From Sarocladium kiliense (taxonomy: Eukaryota > Ascomycota > Sordariomycetes > Hypocreales > Sarocladiaceae): 64,000 bases of DNA. The position numbers and the translations under genes are program-made. This document shows positions 11,461 through 22,378 of this stretch, one piece after another. The stretch spans positions 62,001-126,000 of the forward strand of contig JAUZTG010000028.1 in NCBI GenBank assembly GCA_030734395.1, read 5' to 3'. Below the pieces are notes generated by a model, which was given only the letters and a program-made list of their open reading frames with translations, did no database searches and had not been told where the DNA came from. The first letter of the stretch is position 1, and every line of letters starts with the position of its first letter.

Positions 11461-12490
11461 GATGAAAGATGGCTGAGAGGATCGGATCGGAGAAGCGGAC
11501 GAAAGCGATGCGAAAGGCCAGGTCTTTATGAATAGTGAGGGAGGAGGGAGAAAAAAGGACGAGAGGGTGGTGGTGATGCAGGAATTCGCCGCATCGGCTG
11601 AAAGTAGCTTTTCGGGAGAGAGCCAGCGAGCGGGAGCCATCACCACGGCACCAGCCAGCCACAGCTGCATCACACCGGACATCTCTCGCTGTCACCCTCC
11701 TGCTTTGGTGGGTTGTTAGTGACTCCAGCACCAGCACAGTGACTCCCTCGGTGGGCGACCCCAGGTGATGTGTCACTGAAACCACGCGTTGCACTCCACT
11801 AACAACTGCTGATCGCCCCCCAGCTCCCCCCCGGGCCATTGCGGAAGAAACCACAAACAGTGGATCTTCCCCCAGAGTCACTCCCTGTCGCTGTCTCACT
11901 CGCTCCCCGTCTCTCCAAGCCGTTTCCTCCTCCTCCCCAAATACCTTCTCTCTCCAAAAAAGCAACGAGCAGTCACCGAAACCCGAGAGATTGAGAAGTA
12001 CCAGAGCAAGGGTCCCCTAGCTCGGTGTGCCGGATGAAATGGTTTGACATGTGATTGGTGCGGGAAAATGAGGAAGATGGTGGAGATTGAGCGGAAAGCT
12101 GGGAACCCCTGTAGCTCTGTCGTGCCACAAGCTTGGGGGTCGCCGGCTGTGAGGCCATCGTCACTAGAATCTACCGACATCGGAGCTGGGGAAGCTGTCA
12201 CCTTCATACGCCGAATGACCGTTCTGTCTGTGACTTAATCGTCAAAGCTGCCAATTATGACTCTATAACTTGGTTTCTGGCCTCGAAAGGAATTGAGTTT
12301 GTGTAGCTCAGGCACCCTGCCCCAGCGGTCCGTCCCGTCCTGGCATGACACGCATTCCCTCCATCAACCCTAATCCAATGCGTCAACACCAAGAACCTGG
12401 TACCTTTTTTGAGGCTGTAACTTTATTCGCGTTCACTATTATGGCCATCAATATGCCAGTGACATTGTTGACCGAATATTTTTGATGAAT
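11461..12490. other. Intergenic region
   Basis: About 1 kb between the start of the aspartate aminotransferase gene and the end of the ankyrin pseudogene. It should contain the aminotransferase promoter. The frames that are open here have no family signature and overlap each other. I see no gene or RNA. Confidence 0.4.
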
Positions 12491-14379
12491 CTAAGCTGGC
12501 ACCAGCCACGGCCTAAATTCAGGCAGTAAGTCAGGGTCCGACAGCAACTCCTGCTGCCTCGGCTCAGGCGCTGGGAACGGATTCATCATGGGTCGCAGGT
12601 CAAACCCATCATCCTCATCCTCGCTGTCCTTTGCCTTCTCCTCTTCCTCATCCAGATCTCGAGAATTCTCACCCGTCTCGCGCAGTTCCTCGGCCGATCT
12701 CCTCGGCTGCAGCGTCTCAATCCATTCCTGATCTTCAGTTCCAATGTCCAGACAAACGAATGGAGGGTTTAGGTTCTGCCAGTTGTCGTACTTGGTTCGC
12801 GTCTCTTCTGACTCTTCCCAGGTTTCAAGACGGACGGAGTTCTTGGATCCATCCCGCACTGGTAGGAGGATGGCAGTCATTAGGGAGGACATGTTGCGAA
12901 TCGCCTCATTGATATAGTCAACTGGTCCACCATGTCGTAGGAGGATTTCAACGTTCTCTAATGACTTGAATGTGATCGCTGAGAAGAGTGCTGTAGGTCC
13001 AGCTTCATAAGTCCCGGCACCTAGATGAATGTCCGCCCCCTACTTGTCCAACAAGAGTCGAACAACTTCACGTTTATCATTGCCAACAGCCATATATAAT
13101 GGCTTCAAGCCAGTTGGCAGACGGTGCTTGTTCGGATCAGCACCATACTTGTCAATCAGCAAGCGCACGTAATCCACTGCACCCGCTTCGGCTGCCTTGT
13201 CGAGAAGATGTTGGAGATTGAGGTTCTGACCTTCCGGACGCTTGTCCAGAGACATTGTATCGTGCTCAACCACGCCAAGGCTGTTGATGAACTCGAACTT
13301 GGACACACTGTCCCTAGTTATCGCGCCATAAGCCCCCCCAGGTGAACAGCTTGCGCAGCTCGTCAGGAATCTCAAATGGTAGAATATTTCCATCGAGATC
13401 TGTCGGTCTTAGCAGCAATTGCATAGCCTCCAGCTGTCCGTCCGCCACCGCAGCTGGGATGGCTTGTTCGACAACGCCCCATTGCGCTTCTGTGAGCCAA
13501 CTCCGTCTTAGTTTTGCCATCTGCTGCTGTTATTGGATACCCTCCTCGCTCAAGGAGAAGCTTCAGAGCTTCGAAGCCTTTAGGGTTCTCGGCCGCAGAC
13601 AATATAGACCGTGATGTGACTTTGACAACCCGCCTTCCATCGACGTTGTTCTGTGCAGCGATACCATACGTAGGATGATCCAACAGCATCTTCAGCACCT
13701 CTACATTTGCGAATGCAGCAGCAAACTCCAGTGAATCGGCGTCTGCGTATGGTCCCACAAAGTCTTCATGATAGGTGTCTGCGTTTGTCCTCAGTGTCGG
13801 ATCAGCTCCGATTGCAACAAGGTATGCCACCAATTTTGGTTCATCCACGCCCCGCATGAGAGGAGTGTGTCCGTATGCATAGCGACGGTCAACAGACACA
13901 TTGCCTTCTTCGATGAGGATCTTGACACACCCCGTGTGTTTGGACGCAGCTGCTGTGTGGATAGGCGCCACTAAGATGTCATCAACATCAAGCGGATCGC
14001 CATTTTCCTTTGCTTCCTGGATGGCCTCCTCCTCCTCTTCAGAACGAGGTCCATCCTGAAACTCCGGGTGCAGCCGCATTCCTGTCTCGACAAAGCAACG
14101 AATCATAGCTTCGTCCCCTCGCTCCGCCACCGTGTTGAGCATAAGACGCCTATGCATTTGCTTGGGATAAGCGGCGATGACCTCCTTGAGCTTTGCGACT
14201 CGCGCGTCTGTCTCCTTGATGAGTCACAACTTGGCCTGCTGGAGAGGATCTCGACCAATCTGGTCGTAGTACTCGTAGTCATCCAGCCAGTAGCAGTGAG
14301 CTGCCGGCGCAACTGAGAGCGCCATTCCCGGCGGTGGCTCTGGCAGGGTTGGCTTGGGAGGAGGCCGAACCTGAACCAT
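12491..14379 (-). pseudogene. Ankyrin-repeat protein, disrupted by stops and frameshifts
   Basis: From an ATG at 14379 the minus strand encodes a Pro-rich N-terminus, then ankyrin-type repeats (PIHTAAASKHTGCVKILIEE, YGHTPLMRGVDEPKLVAYL, GLKPLYMAVGNDKREVVRLL), and finally an acidic tail (EEEEKAKDSEDEDDGFD) ending at 12491. The frame is broken four times. There is an in-frame TGA at 14224-14226, a frameshift near 13515-13530, a frameshift at a run of seven C at 13333-13339, and an in-frame TAG at 13040-13042. None of these gaps is long enough to be a spliced intron, and the protein sequence resumes directly after each. The repeat content stays clean, so the breaks look recent. Base-call errors could explain the homopolymer lesion but hardly the two substitution-type stops. 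It lies directly downstream of the NACHT gene on the same strand. Confidence 0.8.
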
Positions 14380-14746
14380 CTTGTCGACAGAGTGCGGTTG
14401 TGCTTGTGGATGGAAATGTCCTCGCAACACGAGAAAAAGATCGCTCGGTTTACTAGATCAAAGTCGAAGGCAACAAGAAGTTCTAAGGACGTGGACAGTT
14501 GAGTACGTAGCAGGCAGCAAATGCAGGATGTTGCTCTGATGCCGTCAGATGGGGTCCGTGAACAAAAGCGCTAGGCAGTCTGGTGAGGGTGACTATTTGT
14601 ATTGCAGCGAATGAGATAAGATTTGAGTACCACCACCTGAAATACCAGAACGGGTACATTCGCATCTTGGATATCCTATTTTCACATTGAGCTGATGCAG
14701 GAAAAGCAGCACGTGTCACGACCAACGTACTTAAGTTGGCTCTTCA
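14380..14746. other. Short intergenic region
   Basis: About 370 bp between the ankyrin pseudogene and the stop of the NACHT gene. No gene is visible; it presumably holds the terminator of one and the promoter of the other. Confidence 0.4.
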
Positions 14747-17147
14747 TCAAGGAGACTTAAGAGCGCGGCCCTGACGACCACGCACTAGCGCCTCAATCGT
14801 ATCCAAAACATTCTTAATAGGCGTCATCAACAAGCCTTCACCCTCCATTGTGTCAGTCGTGAGCTTGATCCAGTTCAGTAGCACTTCGTCTCCAAAAGTG
14901 ATGGCATAGGAGGATACTCCTTCTTCTAAAAGAAGGTAAAGTGCCTGGAGGAAGCGCATAAAGGCCAGATGCCAACCTCTTAATTCCTTCTGAGATTGAT
15001 TGTCTGATATTTTAATGCCGAATATGGTCTTGAGACGTTCGATGCAATGGTCGAGGACTCCGTCCGGCGTCGATGCGAGCAAAATGAGACTTGCCAGGTC
15101 TGGAATTTTATGTGTTAAGTCCAGCAGTGGAGCTGGAGTTGGATATAGGGCCTCGTAGGGATAATACGCCTCACTCTCTGCCAGACACCGCAATATCATT
15201 TGCAACTCGGGGTGCCGTGGCCGCAAGCGCAGGTAGACATGCACCAGGGCACGGAGTGAATCAGAAATGCCAATATCAACTGCCCTCAAGATGGGAGAGC
15301 GAGGCCCGCTGTCAACGAGACCGAAGGCTTGCCCTTGTTCCCATGCGCGTCGAGCGGGCTCTAGCTGTGTTGCTCTGATGATTTCAGGACAATCGCACTC
15401 GAGTAGCAGGCGAATCGGACTGTGTAGCAGCTCCACCTTGTGGCCATCTTCCAGGTCCCGAATGTCAGTAGGTGAGAGATAGGGTGGCCCACATCGCTTG
15501 GTAAACTCGTCGAGGAACTCGGTTTGGTCTCGGCCGAAATGCTGTGCCATCTCAGCATGTGTGAGGAGATTTCCTACTGCGTAGAACACAAGTGGATGAC
15601 CAAATTGTGTACCCCAGCCCTTTACGAAATCGGTCCATGCTATTGCAAGCTCCCCATGGTCCTCAGCATGCTTCATCAAGGTTGGAAGCTCCGACTCCAT
15701 AGCAGCAAGGCAACAGTCTCTCGCCGCCTCTTCGCATATGGCTTCAAATTCAAGGTGGTCTCGAGCTCCACACAGGCGATGCATCTCGCTGGAGTATACG
15801 ACGAACTCCCGCACTGATTCGTGCAAAAACTGCGCATAGCGGTAGTTATGGTCGCCTTTGAACTCGACTAGACCTTTGGACACGTCGACTATATATCGCT
15901 CCATATCCTCCTGCTGTAGGGTTTCGTAAAGTTTACGAGTGGCATTCTCGTCACGGTCTACCTTCCACCGTGTGGCCCACCACAACTCCGCCACGTGAAC
16001 ATTTACCAGAGTAGCGCAAAGCCATTGACAACAGGCCAACAAGGCAGGATGATTCTCTGGATATCGTTCCAAGGTATAGCTATACAGCTGGTGCAAGCCG
16101 GCCGGGATTTCGCTGAGTCGCGCACTCAGTTTGTCGATATGCCCGCCGTCATACTCCTTGTTGAGGATCGTTACAACTGGCACTACCCACATGAAGCTGC
16201 CCGCTGCTTTCCGACATACCCAGCGCCGGATGTCCTGAGCTGCTTCGCTTTTGCCAATATGCAGCTCATCGTCGATATACCGCTGTATATCATCCAGATG
16301 TTCCTTCTGCTTGCTGAAGTCCAGGAACACCGCGTCCGTAAAAGTGATGTGCGGGTATGGCCGGCTCGCGAAACAAACTCGAATATGTTGTCCAGTAGAG
16401 TGTGCAGTCCGAATGATCTTGCGAAACACCTTGAGCATATCGCGAATCTCGTCGTTGGGACATTCATCGAGAGCATCAATGTAGAAGGTGGTAGGCCGAT
16501 CACCTAATCTTTCAAGGGCAGCGTCCAAGGCGTCCACCAGTTCGGCGACTTGCCAAGCTCTATCCCTGTGGTGTTCATAGAGAGACTCGAGCTCCTTCAC
16601 AGTCTGTTCTGGAAGTGTCCCAAGTAGCCAGTAGAGCAGTGTTCGGTACATGCCCTCTGTTGAATGCTCCATCGCTGTCCCCCGGGCATTGAAGAAATGA
16701 GGTAGAATCAGTTCATCTGTTGATTTACTTTTAGATTGCTTTACCGCAAACTTCATCATCGTTGACTTCCCCGCTCCCGCATGCCCCTTGATCCAGAGCA
16801 GACGATGGCGCCAATCTGCAGATGGATTCGCTCGCCATGACTTGTATTGGGTGGTGTTGAGAAGCCAGGCACAGGTTCCGTCATGCTCGCATTCAATGGC
16901 GCTCTCCCGGCTCTTAATTTCTGGAAACCACAGCTTTTCACGGAGCGTGTATGACTTCTCTACTATATTTCCGTGGTCTAACTTCGTAAGTTAGCATACC
17001 TCTTGAGGGGCGCATCTGAAAGCGAATAGGAACCATACTGTGGATGTTCACGTCCCGCATTTGCAGGTTGGTGTGGCCCGAGGCCGAGACGCCTTGACCA
17101 ACCACATGACTATTATCATAACGATGTCGCTCGCCTGCAGAGGTCAT
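14747..17147 (-). CDS. NACHT-domain NTPase, fungal NLR-like protein
   Basis: A STAND-type NTPase. The first exon is 17039-17147. A 61-nt intron (16978-17038, GTATGG..GCTAAC..TTAG) joins it in frame to the long second exon, giving about 779 residues. The Walker A motif GHAGAGKST is at residues 101-109, the Walker B-like FYIDALDE lies near residue 200, and a CFASRPYPHI sensor segment follows. The order matches the nephrocystin-3-like NACHT proteins common in fungi, some of which control incompatibility and programmed cell death. No WD40, ankyrin or TPR repeats are evident after the NTPase, so the C-terminus is a helical region of unknown type. The short N-terminus (residues 1-45) has no enzymatic or HeLo domain. 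It carries an Asn/Ser/Gly-rich segment at 11-36 that resembles the tail of the HeLo protein encoded just upstream. Confidence 0.88.
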
Positions 17148-17908
17148 GGTAACTGAGCAAGGAGTCCTGACAGCATTCAAAGCTGCTCAGGAGTCACGAC
17201 TCGAACGGGAGACTAGTAAGGTGTCAAATTCCCACGCTGCGTCGAGGAGATCAGGCGCAATTTGCCCTCAGCGGAATGATCTGGGTTCTGCTATCAGAGC
17301 CTGATGTTGGGTTTTCTTGTCTTTATCGCATCAGTCATTGGCTGCAGAAAGAGGGGTAAAGCAAAGCACAAAACTGGGCTGGGGGCGGCGGCACTCGATT
17401 CAAAGCAGCCAATGATGTCCCACATCCTCCTGCAAAAGCTAAGGCCGGCTTGGTCACAAGGATGCCAGGTTTGGGGGAAATACGATGTACTGACAAGATG
17501 GAACCTTGCCCTCTGATTCCTAAAGTTCTTGTCCACTCCGACTACACCTTCCGTTTGGAGGTCCCCGATTGCTGGATGTAGGGAACAAGGGTCAAGATAC
17601 TCTCGTTCTTTCTGTTATTTGCGTTCTCAAGTATGCACAATGCTATACCCACGGACATCAGGCACCTAAATACGTCCTGTAAACTTGGTGCAAGCCGTGA
17701 GAAAAGATCCTTAACTCTCTGATAAGCCGACATCCAACGGCTACGTATGTTCCTACACAATCTCCGCACCCCGTACACTCACGCACACGATCCGTAGGGC
17801 GGTTCATAGCTCACAATGCCTTCTGAGGAATAGCACTTTCATCCTCATACTTCTTTACCTCACTTTGATCGCTTCCTTTCCCCATAACGGAAGGATAAGG
17901 TTCTGTAT
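17148..17908. other. Intergenic region between HeLo and NACHT genes
   Basis: About 760 bp separate the end of the HeLo gene from the start of the NACHT gene, both on the minus strand. Open frames here are short and lack family signatures. It should hold the NACHT promoter. I see no RNA gene. Confidence 0.4.
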
Positions 17909-19138
17909 TTAGCCTCGTCTGGCCTCCTTATTCATCTTCAGCGCCGCAAGAGCTACCGAGCCGCTATCCGTGATCTTGATGAATATATTCGATCGACCAA
18001 GCGCCTGGTTGTTCCGGACATGACCACAATTCTCTCCAGTGATTATGTTCGAGTTCTCAGAGGCCAAATTTCCGTCAACGTCTCCATGGCCTTGCTCCTG
18101 GCCCTTCGCTGTGTTCTGCCCGTTGGCGGGAGCGCCTTCTACTTTCCCATCTTCGCACCTCTTGATTTCTCGCAAGTATGTGATAGACTCTCTGGACTCC
18201 ATTTCAGGTGATTGAGGAGTGAAAATAAGTTGCTTTCTGGTCGTGGCTTGGTGCCCAAGTGCAGAAAGCTGAGAGGATAGCGACTGAAGCTCTTTTACAG
18301 CGGTTATTCCTGAAGCTCAGACACATTAGATGAGGACAAGATCACATCGTGATTTGATTACCCATGACAAAGGAAGCAACACATGTTGTATAGACTTACC
18401 TGGACGAGGGCCTTTAGACGCGTTTGTTCTTGAACGTTGAGCTGCGCTCCTTTGGTCCTGCTCATAAACCATTGATGATGTATCGCTAAGCCTTTCGAGA
18501 CTACTTAGCAGGAACTCGAGATCTGAGATTAGGCTGTTGAACTTTCGGCGGTCCCCAAGCACCCACGTGAGTTTGAGTCGAAATCTGACCAAAGGGGGGA
18601 TCGTGGGAGAGGGGTGGTCGGCACTTATAACCTTCCGTGGCAGCGCATGGATGTCGCTATCTGTTGAGCCGCACCGATAGGAGCGGTCTGAGACCCCTGG
18701 AGGCTCATCGAAGATCTCTGACAAACCCATGGATGCTATTGAATCTTGGCTGGGTTGAATACGGGTGTTCAGACCATTGCATGTACCATGATAAGAGTGT
18801 GATAGACCATATAGGTGGCGGCGGCTATATTGGTATCTCATGCAGAGTCTTTTTAGCGCCTCCAGGATGTCAAGAATGACCACGAGGGCCTCTGTGACTA
18901 GACGGCTGTCCACGCCTGTGTCTGGTGCCAAGAGATCATCGTCGTCCGACTCTCGAAGCGTTCTTGCTTTGTGCCAGGCCGTCAAACGTTGCTGGAGAAA
19001 GTCTAACTTAGTAAGAGCAACCTGAACATCGCGAGTGTAGGTTTGAGCTTGGCTCAGATAATCAAGACACTCGACGCAGGTTGAGAAGATTCCAGCAAAC
19101 GCCACAGCACCAAGGGCCAGTCCCGCTGCTTCAGCCAT
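17909..19138 (-). CDS. HeLo-domain (HET-S type) protein with candidate amyloid-type tail
   Basis: Exon 1 is 18400-19138, the intron 18310-18399 (GTAAGT..TTCAG) and exon 2 17909-18309, giving 379 residues. The N-terminus (AGLALGAVAFAGIFSTCVEC, residues 5-24) matches the start of the HeLo domain, known from the Podospora HET-S protein, where it becomes a membrane-permeabilising cell-death executor. The domain continues to about residue 230 with the family's helical, Leu-rich pattern (KLDFLQQRLTAWHKA). A polar linker follows. The last 100 residues are rich in Gly, Asn, Ser and Gln, including residues 331-356 (ENSNIITGENCGHV then SNI). In HET-S this position holds the prion-forming amyloid motif. 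The canonical HET-s repeat signature is not obvious here, so the tail is a candidate motif only. The NACHT gene lies next on the same strand. Confidence 0.82.
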
Positions 19139-19722
19139 GGTATACCTCTGAGGGCTCTGTGGGCGAACGCGGGCCGTTCACGGTCCGGGAGGGGAAGCGA
19201 AGTAACGGGCGACGATGGGAGAACAGGGTGCGGTCAGCTCTCTCCCCCCTAAGCACTAGAACCTGGACACAGTACCTAGAGGGTTATAAGGGAATAAGCT
19301 TGTTGGAAAAGGCTGGTATTCGCCACACACCGTCTGAATGTCTTACACGTCTTGCATGCATGACCAGGGATCATCAAAGACTGCCAGTCTAACAGACCAA
19401 TGGGCTTAAGACGCGGCAACGGATGCAACGCCTTGCTGCAGCCACCATCACATTTATTTCAAACAAAAGTAGGCATCCAGCGGGGGCGCTGCTTTTAAAG
19501 GGTGCGTGGGACGTATTGGCAAGGAGGCGTCTGCCTTGCGGGGTGAGCAGAGCCTCATTGGCAGTCCGCCCATGCATCTTGCACATGCGTTGCCCCGCTG
19601 CTGTGAGACTCGAAGGCGGTTCTGTACGACTCGAGAGTGCCTTATCATCTTCACAAGCCGTTTCTTGAATCATCGTCGTACATTCCACCGGGACGGATTT
19701 GAGACGACATCGCTCTACTTCC
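19139..19722. other. Divergent promoter region of HeLo gene and unknown gene
   Basis: About 580 bp lie between the HeLo start codon and the ATG of the plus-strand gene at 19723. The arrangement would allow joint control. Overlapping short frames here look like noise, and no specific site was recognised. Confidence 0.4.
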
Positions 19723-20812
19723 ATGAACTCAGACGAGGAGATATCATCGAAGAACACGAGTTCAACTGAAAACGAACGGCCGGTTATCAAGACCAAGTCA
19801 CTAAGTGTTCAAAATCTGACAATTTCGAAGATCGCAGTCACCGGCCCGGCCCCGGGAGCTGTCATCGGAACTAGGACTTCAGGTCAAGCTGGTGAGTGCC
19901 AGAACCCGACATATTCATTCCGAAACTGCTCAGGTCTCTAGGGAGGGTTTCTAATACTACTTTTAAGTGGCATTTCATTCTACCGGCGGCGAGGAAGACC
20001 CAAATCGAAGGTCGTCACTCTTGGTCCAAGATCTTGGCTTTTTCTCGGCTTCTTCTCAGCGGGATCGTTCATTCCACGAAGAAGAAGCCGGCCATCTTCT
20101 TATCGCCGCACAAACGCCTCAATCTGAGCCTATCACGCCGACCAGAAGCAATTCAATCCAAGACACTTGCTCTGCAAACTATTTAGGCAGCCTCGAAAGT
20201 CGCATTCAACTTGAGTATTTATCGAGCTCAGCTGAATTAGAAACAAGCTCGTCGAGCCCGGAGGAAGAGAGCAGTACAGAGGAGGACGACCGATACAACA
20301 ACATGTCTAGGCGAATCGCCTCCGAAGAAAAGCAGCGAAGCAAGTACACTATTCTTTCAAAAGCGGGCATTGTACACCCACACAACTTCGACACGGCCAG
20401 TCTAAAACCTGGACATGTCTTCACGGTCGTGGATAGCACAGCTGCTCAAATTGCAGAGAGAACATTAGTCGTCATGCGCAAGACCGCAAGCCAGTGCTCT
20501 AGCCCATGCCTACAATGCCTCACGCTATGTCACCACGGGGCGTACTTCGAGGACAGCTCCCACAGGAAAGTCGAGGTCGAGGTCGACGGGCAGCCCGCAA
20601 GTGACTCCCGTCAAGTGTCAATTAAACTCAAACTTGACAAGAACAAATCCGATCTTGATTTGAGACCTGATTCATGGATCAACTGCGACGAAATCTACTC
20701 GATTCACGAGGTCGACTTTCGATGGGATGGAGTGGTGACGAATTTTGATGAGCTGTTCAAGGTCTTCAGAGAGGTGCAGAAAAAGGCACTGAGCGCTGGG
20801 CAACCACCTTGA
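19723..20812 (+). CDS. Hypothetical acidic protein, divergent from HeLo gene
   Basis: Two exons: 19723-19891 and 19968-20812, joined across a 76-nt intron (GTGAGT..TTAAG). They give 337 residues. I do not recognise the family. The first half is low-complexity and Ser/Glu-rich (ELETSSSSPEEESSTEEDD) and probably disordered. The second half looks folded: a block around KYTILSKAGIVHPHNFDTAS, a Cys-rich stretch (CSSPCLQCLTLC) and a conserved-looking end (INCDEIYSIHEVDFRWDGV followed by FDELFKVFREVQKKAL). No signal peptide or membrane helix is seen. It shares its promoter region with the HeLo gene, so a role in the same locus is possible but unproven. The start ATG and intron are inferred from frame and splice signals. 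Confidence 0.6.
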
Positions 20813-20862
20813 TGTTCAATGTGTACATTCTCTCAACGGATTTGGATTCAGAAGGTATATAA

Positions 20863-20892
20863 GTCTTCTAGAAATGCAATCAGCGCTATGAT
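20863..20892 (+). repeat. Exact 30-bp repeat, copy 1
   Basis: This 30-base segment (begins GTCTTCTAGAAATGCAATCA) is present again, base for base, at 32360-32389. The flanks of the two copies do not match. It lies 50 bp after the unknown gene and just before a relic zone. Confidence 0.85.
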
Positions 20893-20937
20893 CCTCCTCA
20901 TTCATTACTTCACTTCATCTGTACCAATCCTCATTAC

Positions 20938-21010
20938 GCCCTCTGTCGGATGCTCCATCGCTGTCTTCCGGGCATTAAAGAAATGAGGCAGAATTAATTT
21001 ATTTGTTACT
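20938..21010 (-). pseudogene. Relic fragment of a second NACHT gene copy
   Basis: About 70 bases align without gaps to 16652-16724 inside the NACHT gene, in the same orientation. The differences through most of the match are all transitions, both C/G to T/A and the reverse. It is a short remnant of a duplicated or transferred NACHT gene; flanking sequence does not extend the match. Confidence 0.8.
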
Positions 21011-21543
21011 ATATTTTAAGAGTACTGTTAGGAGCAGAGACAGCTTCCTCTTTTACAATGTGTGAGCATGTTGTAGTGGAGTCGGTTTACAGTGCTACAC
21101 ACTGTGAACGTGGACTGTGTACACTACAAAAGGGATCAGCTACATTGAATGCCAGGGATAACACTTTGGTCCAAATCTGGCTCAAAGGATCTTACGAATG
21201 AAAGATCATTACGCGGCCTCCTCTGCTCAAGGGAATGAAGGGCGTCCAAGGCAGACATGATGTCCAGACCTGCGCATTGCTGCATTATACTTTAGAATCT
21301 CGTCTTCTCACCTGTCGACCGTGAATGGCTCTTCTGAGTGCTGTGGCCGCATAGTGATTATAACTGTAGACCTTAAGCGGACACAATGGTCATGCTTACG
21401 GCCGCATCTGGTCGAAGGCCATCTACCGCAGGACCAAGAACTGGACCATGAGTATAGAATAGACCTCTCATCTGGTGTACTGCGCAATTCCGCGATCCCT
21501 CCGCATGGGAGAGTGTTCTGGATACTGTACTGTACCAGGCACC

Positions 21544-21816
21544 ATGAGTCTCGTCATCAGTCGAGCTCGCATCGCGTTGTGCGTCATGCTGTTATGACTC
21601 ATTTTCTTCATCCACGCGTTTCCTGCCTTCTGATGAAAGAGAATCATCTGCGTTGTCTCCAGGCGAGGTTCGGCGTCTGCCCGCCACGCTCGAAGCCCCC
21701 ATCGACTAGTCGCGATTCGCCTATGGCCAATACGCCACCAACAGCTTTTATCTTTGCAACTCCATCCTGTTCTTCACCACACTGCACCAGCTCGGCAGCA
21801 AGGCCGACCGCCTCTT
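21544..21816 (+). pseudogene. Relic of a GNT1-like (GT8 family) glycosyltransferase
   Basis: The plus strand begins MSLVISRARIALCVM, then reads LIFFIHAFPAF, like the N-terminal membrane anchor of fungal GNT1/glycogenin-type transferases. It then reads SRFAYGQYATNSFYLCNSIL and LHQLGSKADRLLLY, which closely follows the family's first conserved block. The frame is broken by a TGA within the membrane segment, a frameshift before the stem region, and a TAG where the family has Trp just before SRFAY. Only the beginning of the gene is present. It stops abruptly near 21816, where a BTB relic on the other strand begins. Confidence 0.7.
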
Positions 21817-21842
21817 GCTGTATCAATCTGACCAACGAATGG

Positions 21843-21990
21843 TTCCACGGCCTCGTGACAGTCGTAATAGTCCACCACGCAGGCAATATTCGCTAACAGC
21901 TCCAAGTCAACTGTTTGGGGTATTGCCAAGTGTTTGCCGTGCATAATGTCCAGCACGAAAACGAGGTCCTCTGGGGTACGAGAAGGACCT
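21843..21990 (-). pseudogene. Relic fragment of a BTB/POZ-domain protein
   Basis: The minus strand reads VFVLDIMHGKHLAIPQTVDL and then LLANIACVVDYYDCHEAVEP. This is the C-terminal part of the BTB domain found in a large family of fungal nuclear or uncharacterised proteins. There is no upstream domain start, and the frame stops shortly after. It abuts the GT8 relic with opposite orientation, which suggests a rearrangement breakpoint. Confidence 0.6.
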
Positions 21991-21997
21991 GGAAATC

Positions 21998-22378
21998 ATG
22001 CGGGGGTGTTGCCTATATTGTCGGGTTCAAGGGAGAGCCTTTGACCATGCGGCCATAGCTTGCTCGAGACGGATGCAGTGGATCAAGGCTAAACAGCAGG
22101 TGCTGGCCACGCGGAATCAGCCGCAAGAGATATGCCGAGTTGCAGACCCGGAGGTTGAAGAAGAAACGGAGTGTCGATTCCCCGACATGATCATACCTCT
22201 CTGCTGTGGAGCGTTCTTGAGGCCAGGGCGAACAGCGTGGTTGAAGAAGCATTTTCGGGTGGAGTTTAGGGATGCACAAGACTATATGGTCTGGCCAGGG
22301 AAGACAGCGTCCCTGGCGGGTAATAAATGCATAGAGGCGAACCGGGTAGCAGCACTGATACTTAGTGAACTAGGATAG
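21998..22378 (+). pseudogene. C-terminal fragment of a helicase-like mobile-element protein (tentative)
   Basis: An open frame of 127 codons with paired cysteines (GCCLYCRVQ), a WIKAKQQVLATRN helix, QPQEICRVADP and a terminal VAALILSELG. The style matches the Cys-rich C-terminal tails of RecQ-like helicase ORFs that are spread as repeats in fungal genomes. No helicase motors are present, so only the tail survives. It is followed by AT-rich sequence. Family assignment is from memory of the pattern and is uncertain. Confidence 0.4.

Noticed and set aside
13040..14379. Explaining the ankyrin gene breaks by introns
   Set aside because: The ankyrin sequence resumes within a few bases of each break, which leaves no room for introns of the size seen elsewhere in the window.
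16756..16941. Minus-strand ATG frame upstream of the NACHT exon as an alternative N-terminus
   Set aside because: It is in a different frame from the Walker A motif; the frame carrying GHAGAGKST is open through this region instead.
21321..21896. A 191-codon plus-strand frame as an intact gene
   Set aside because: The recognisable GT8 sequence lies in another frame of the same strand with stop codons, so the long frame is chance.
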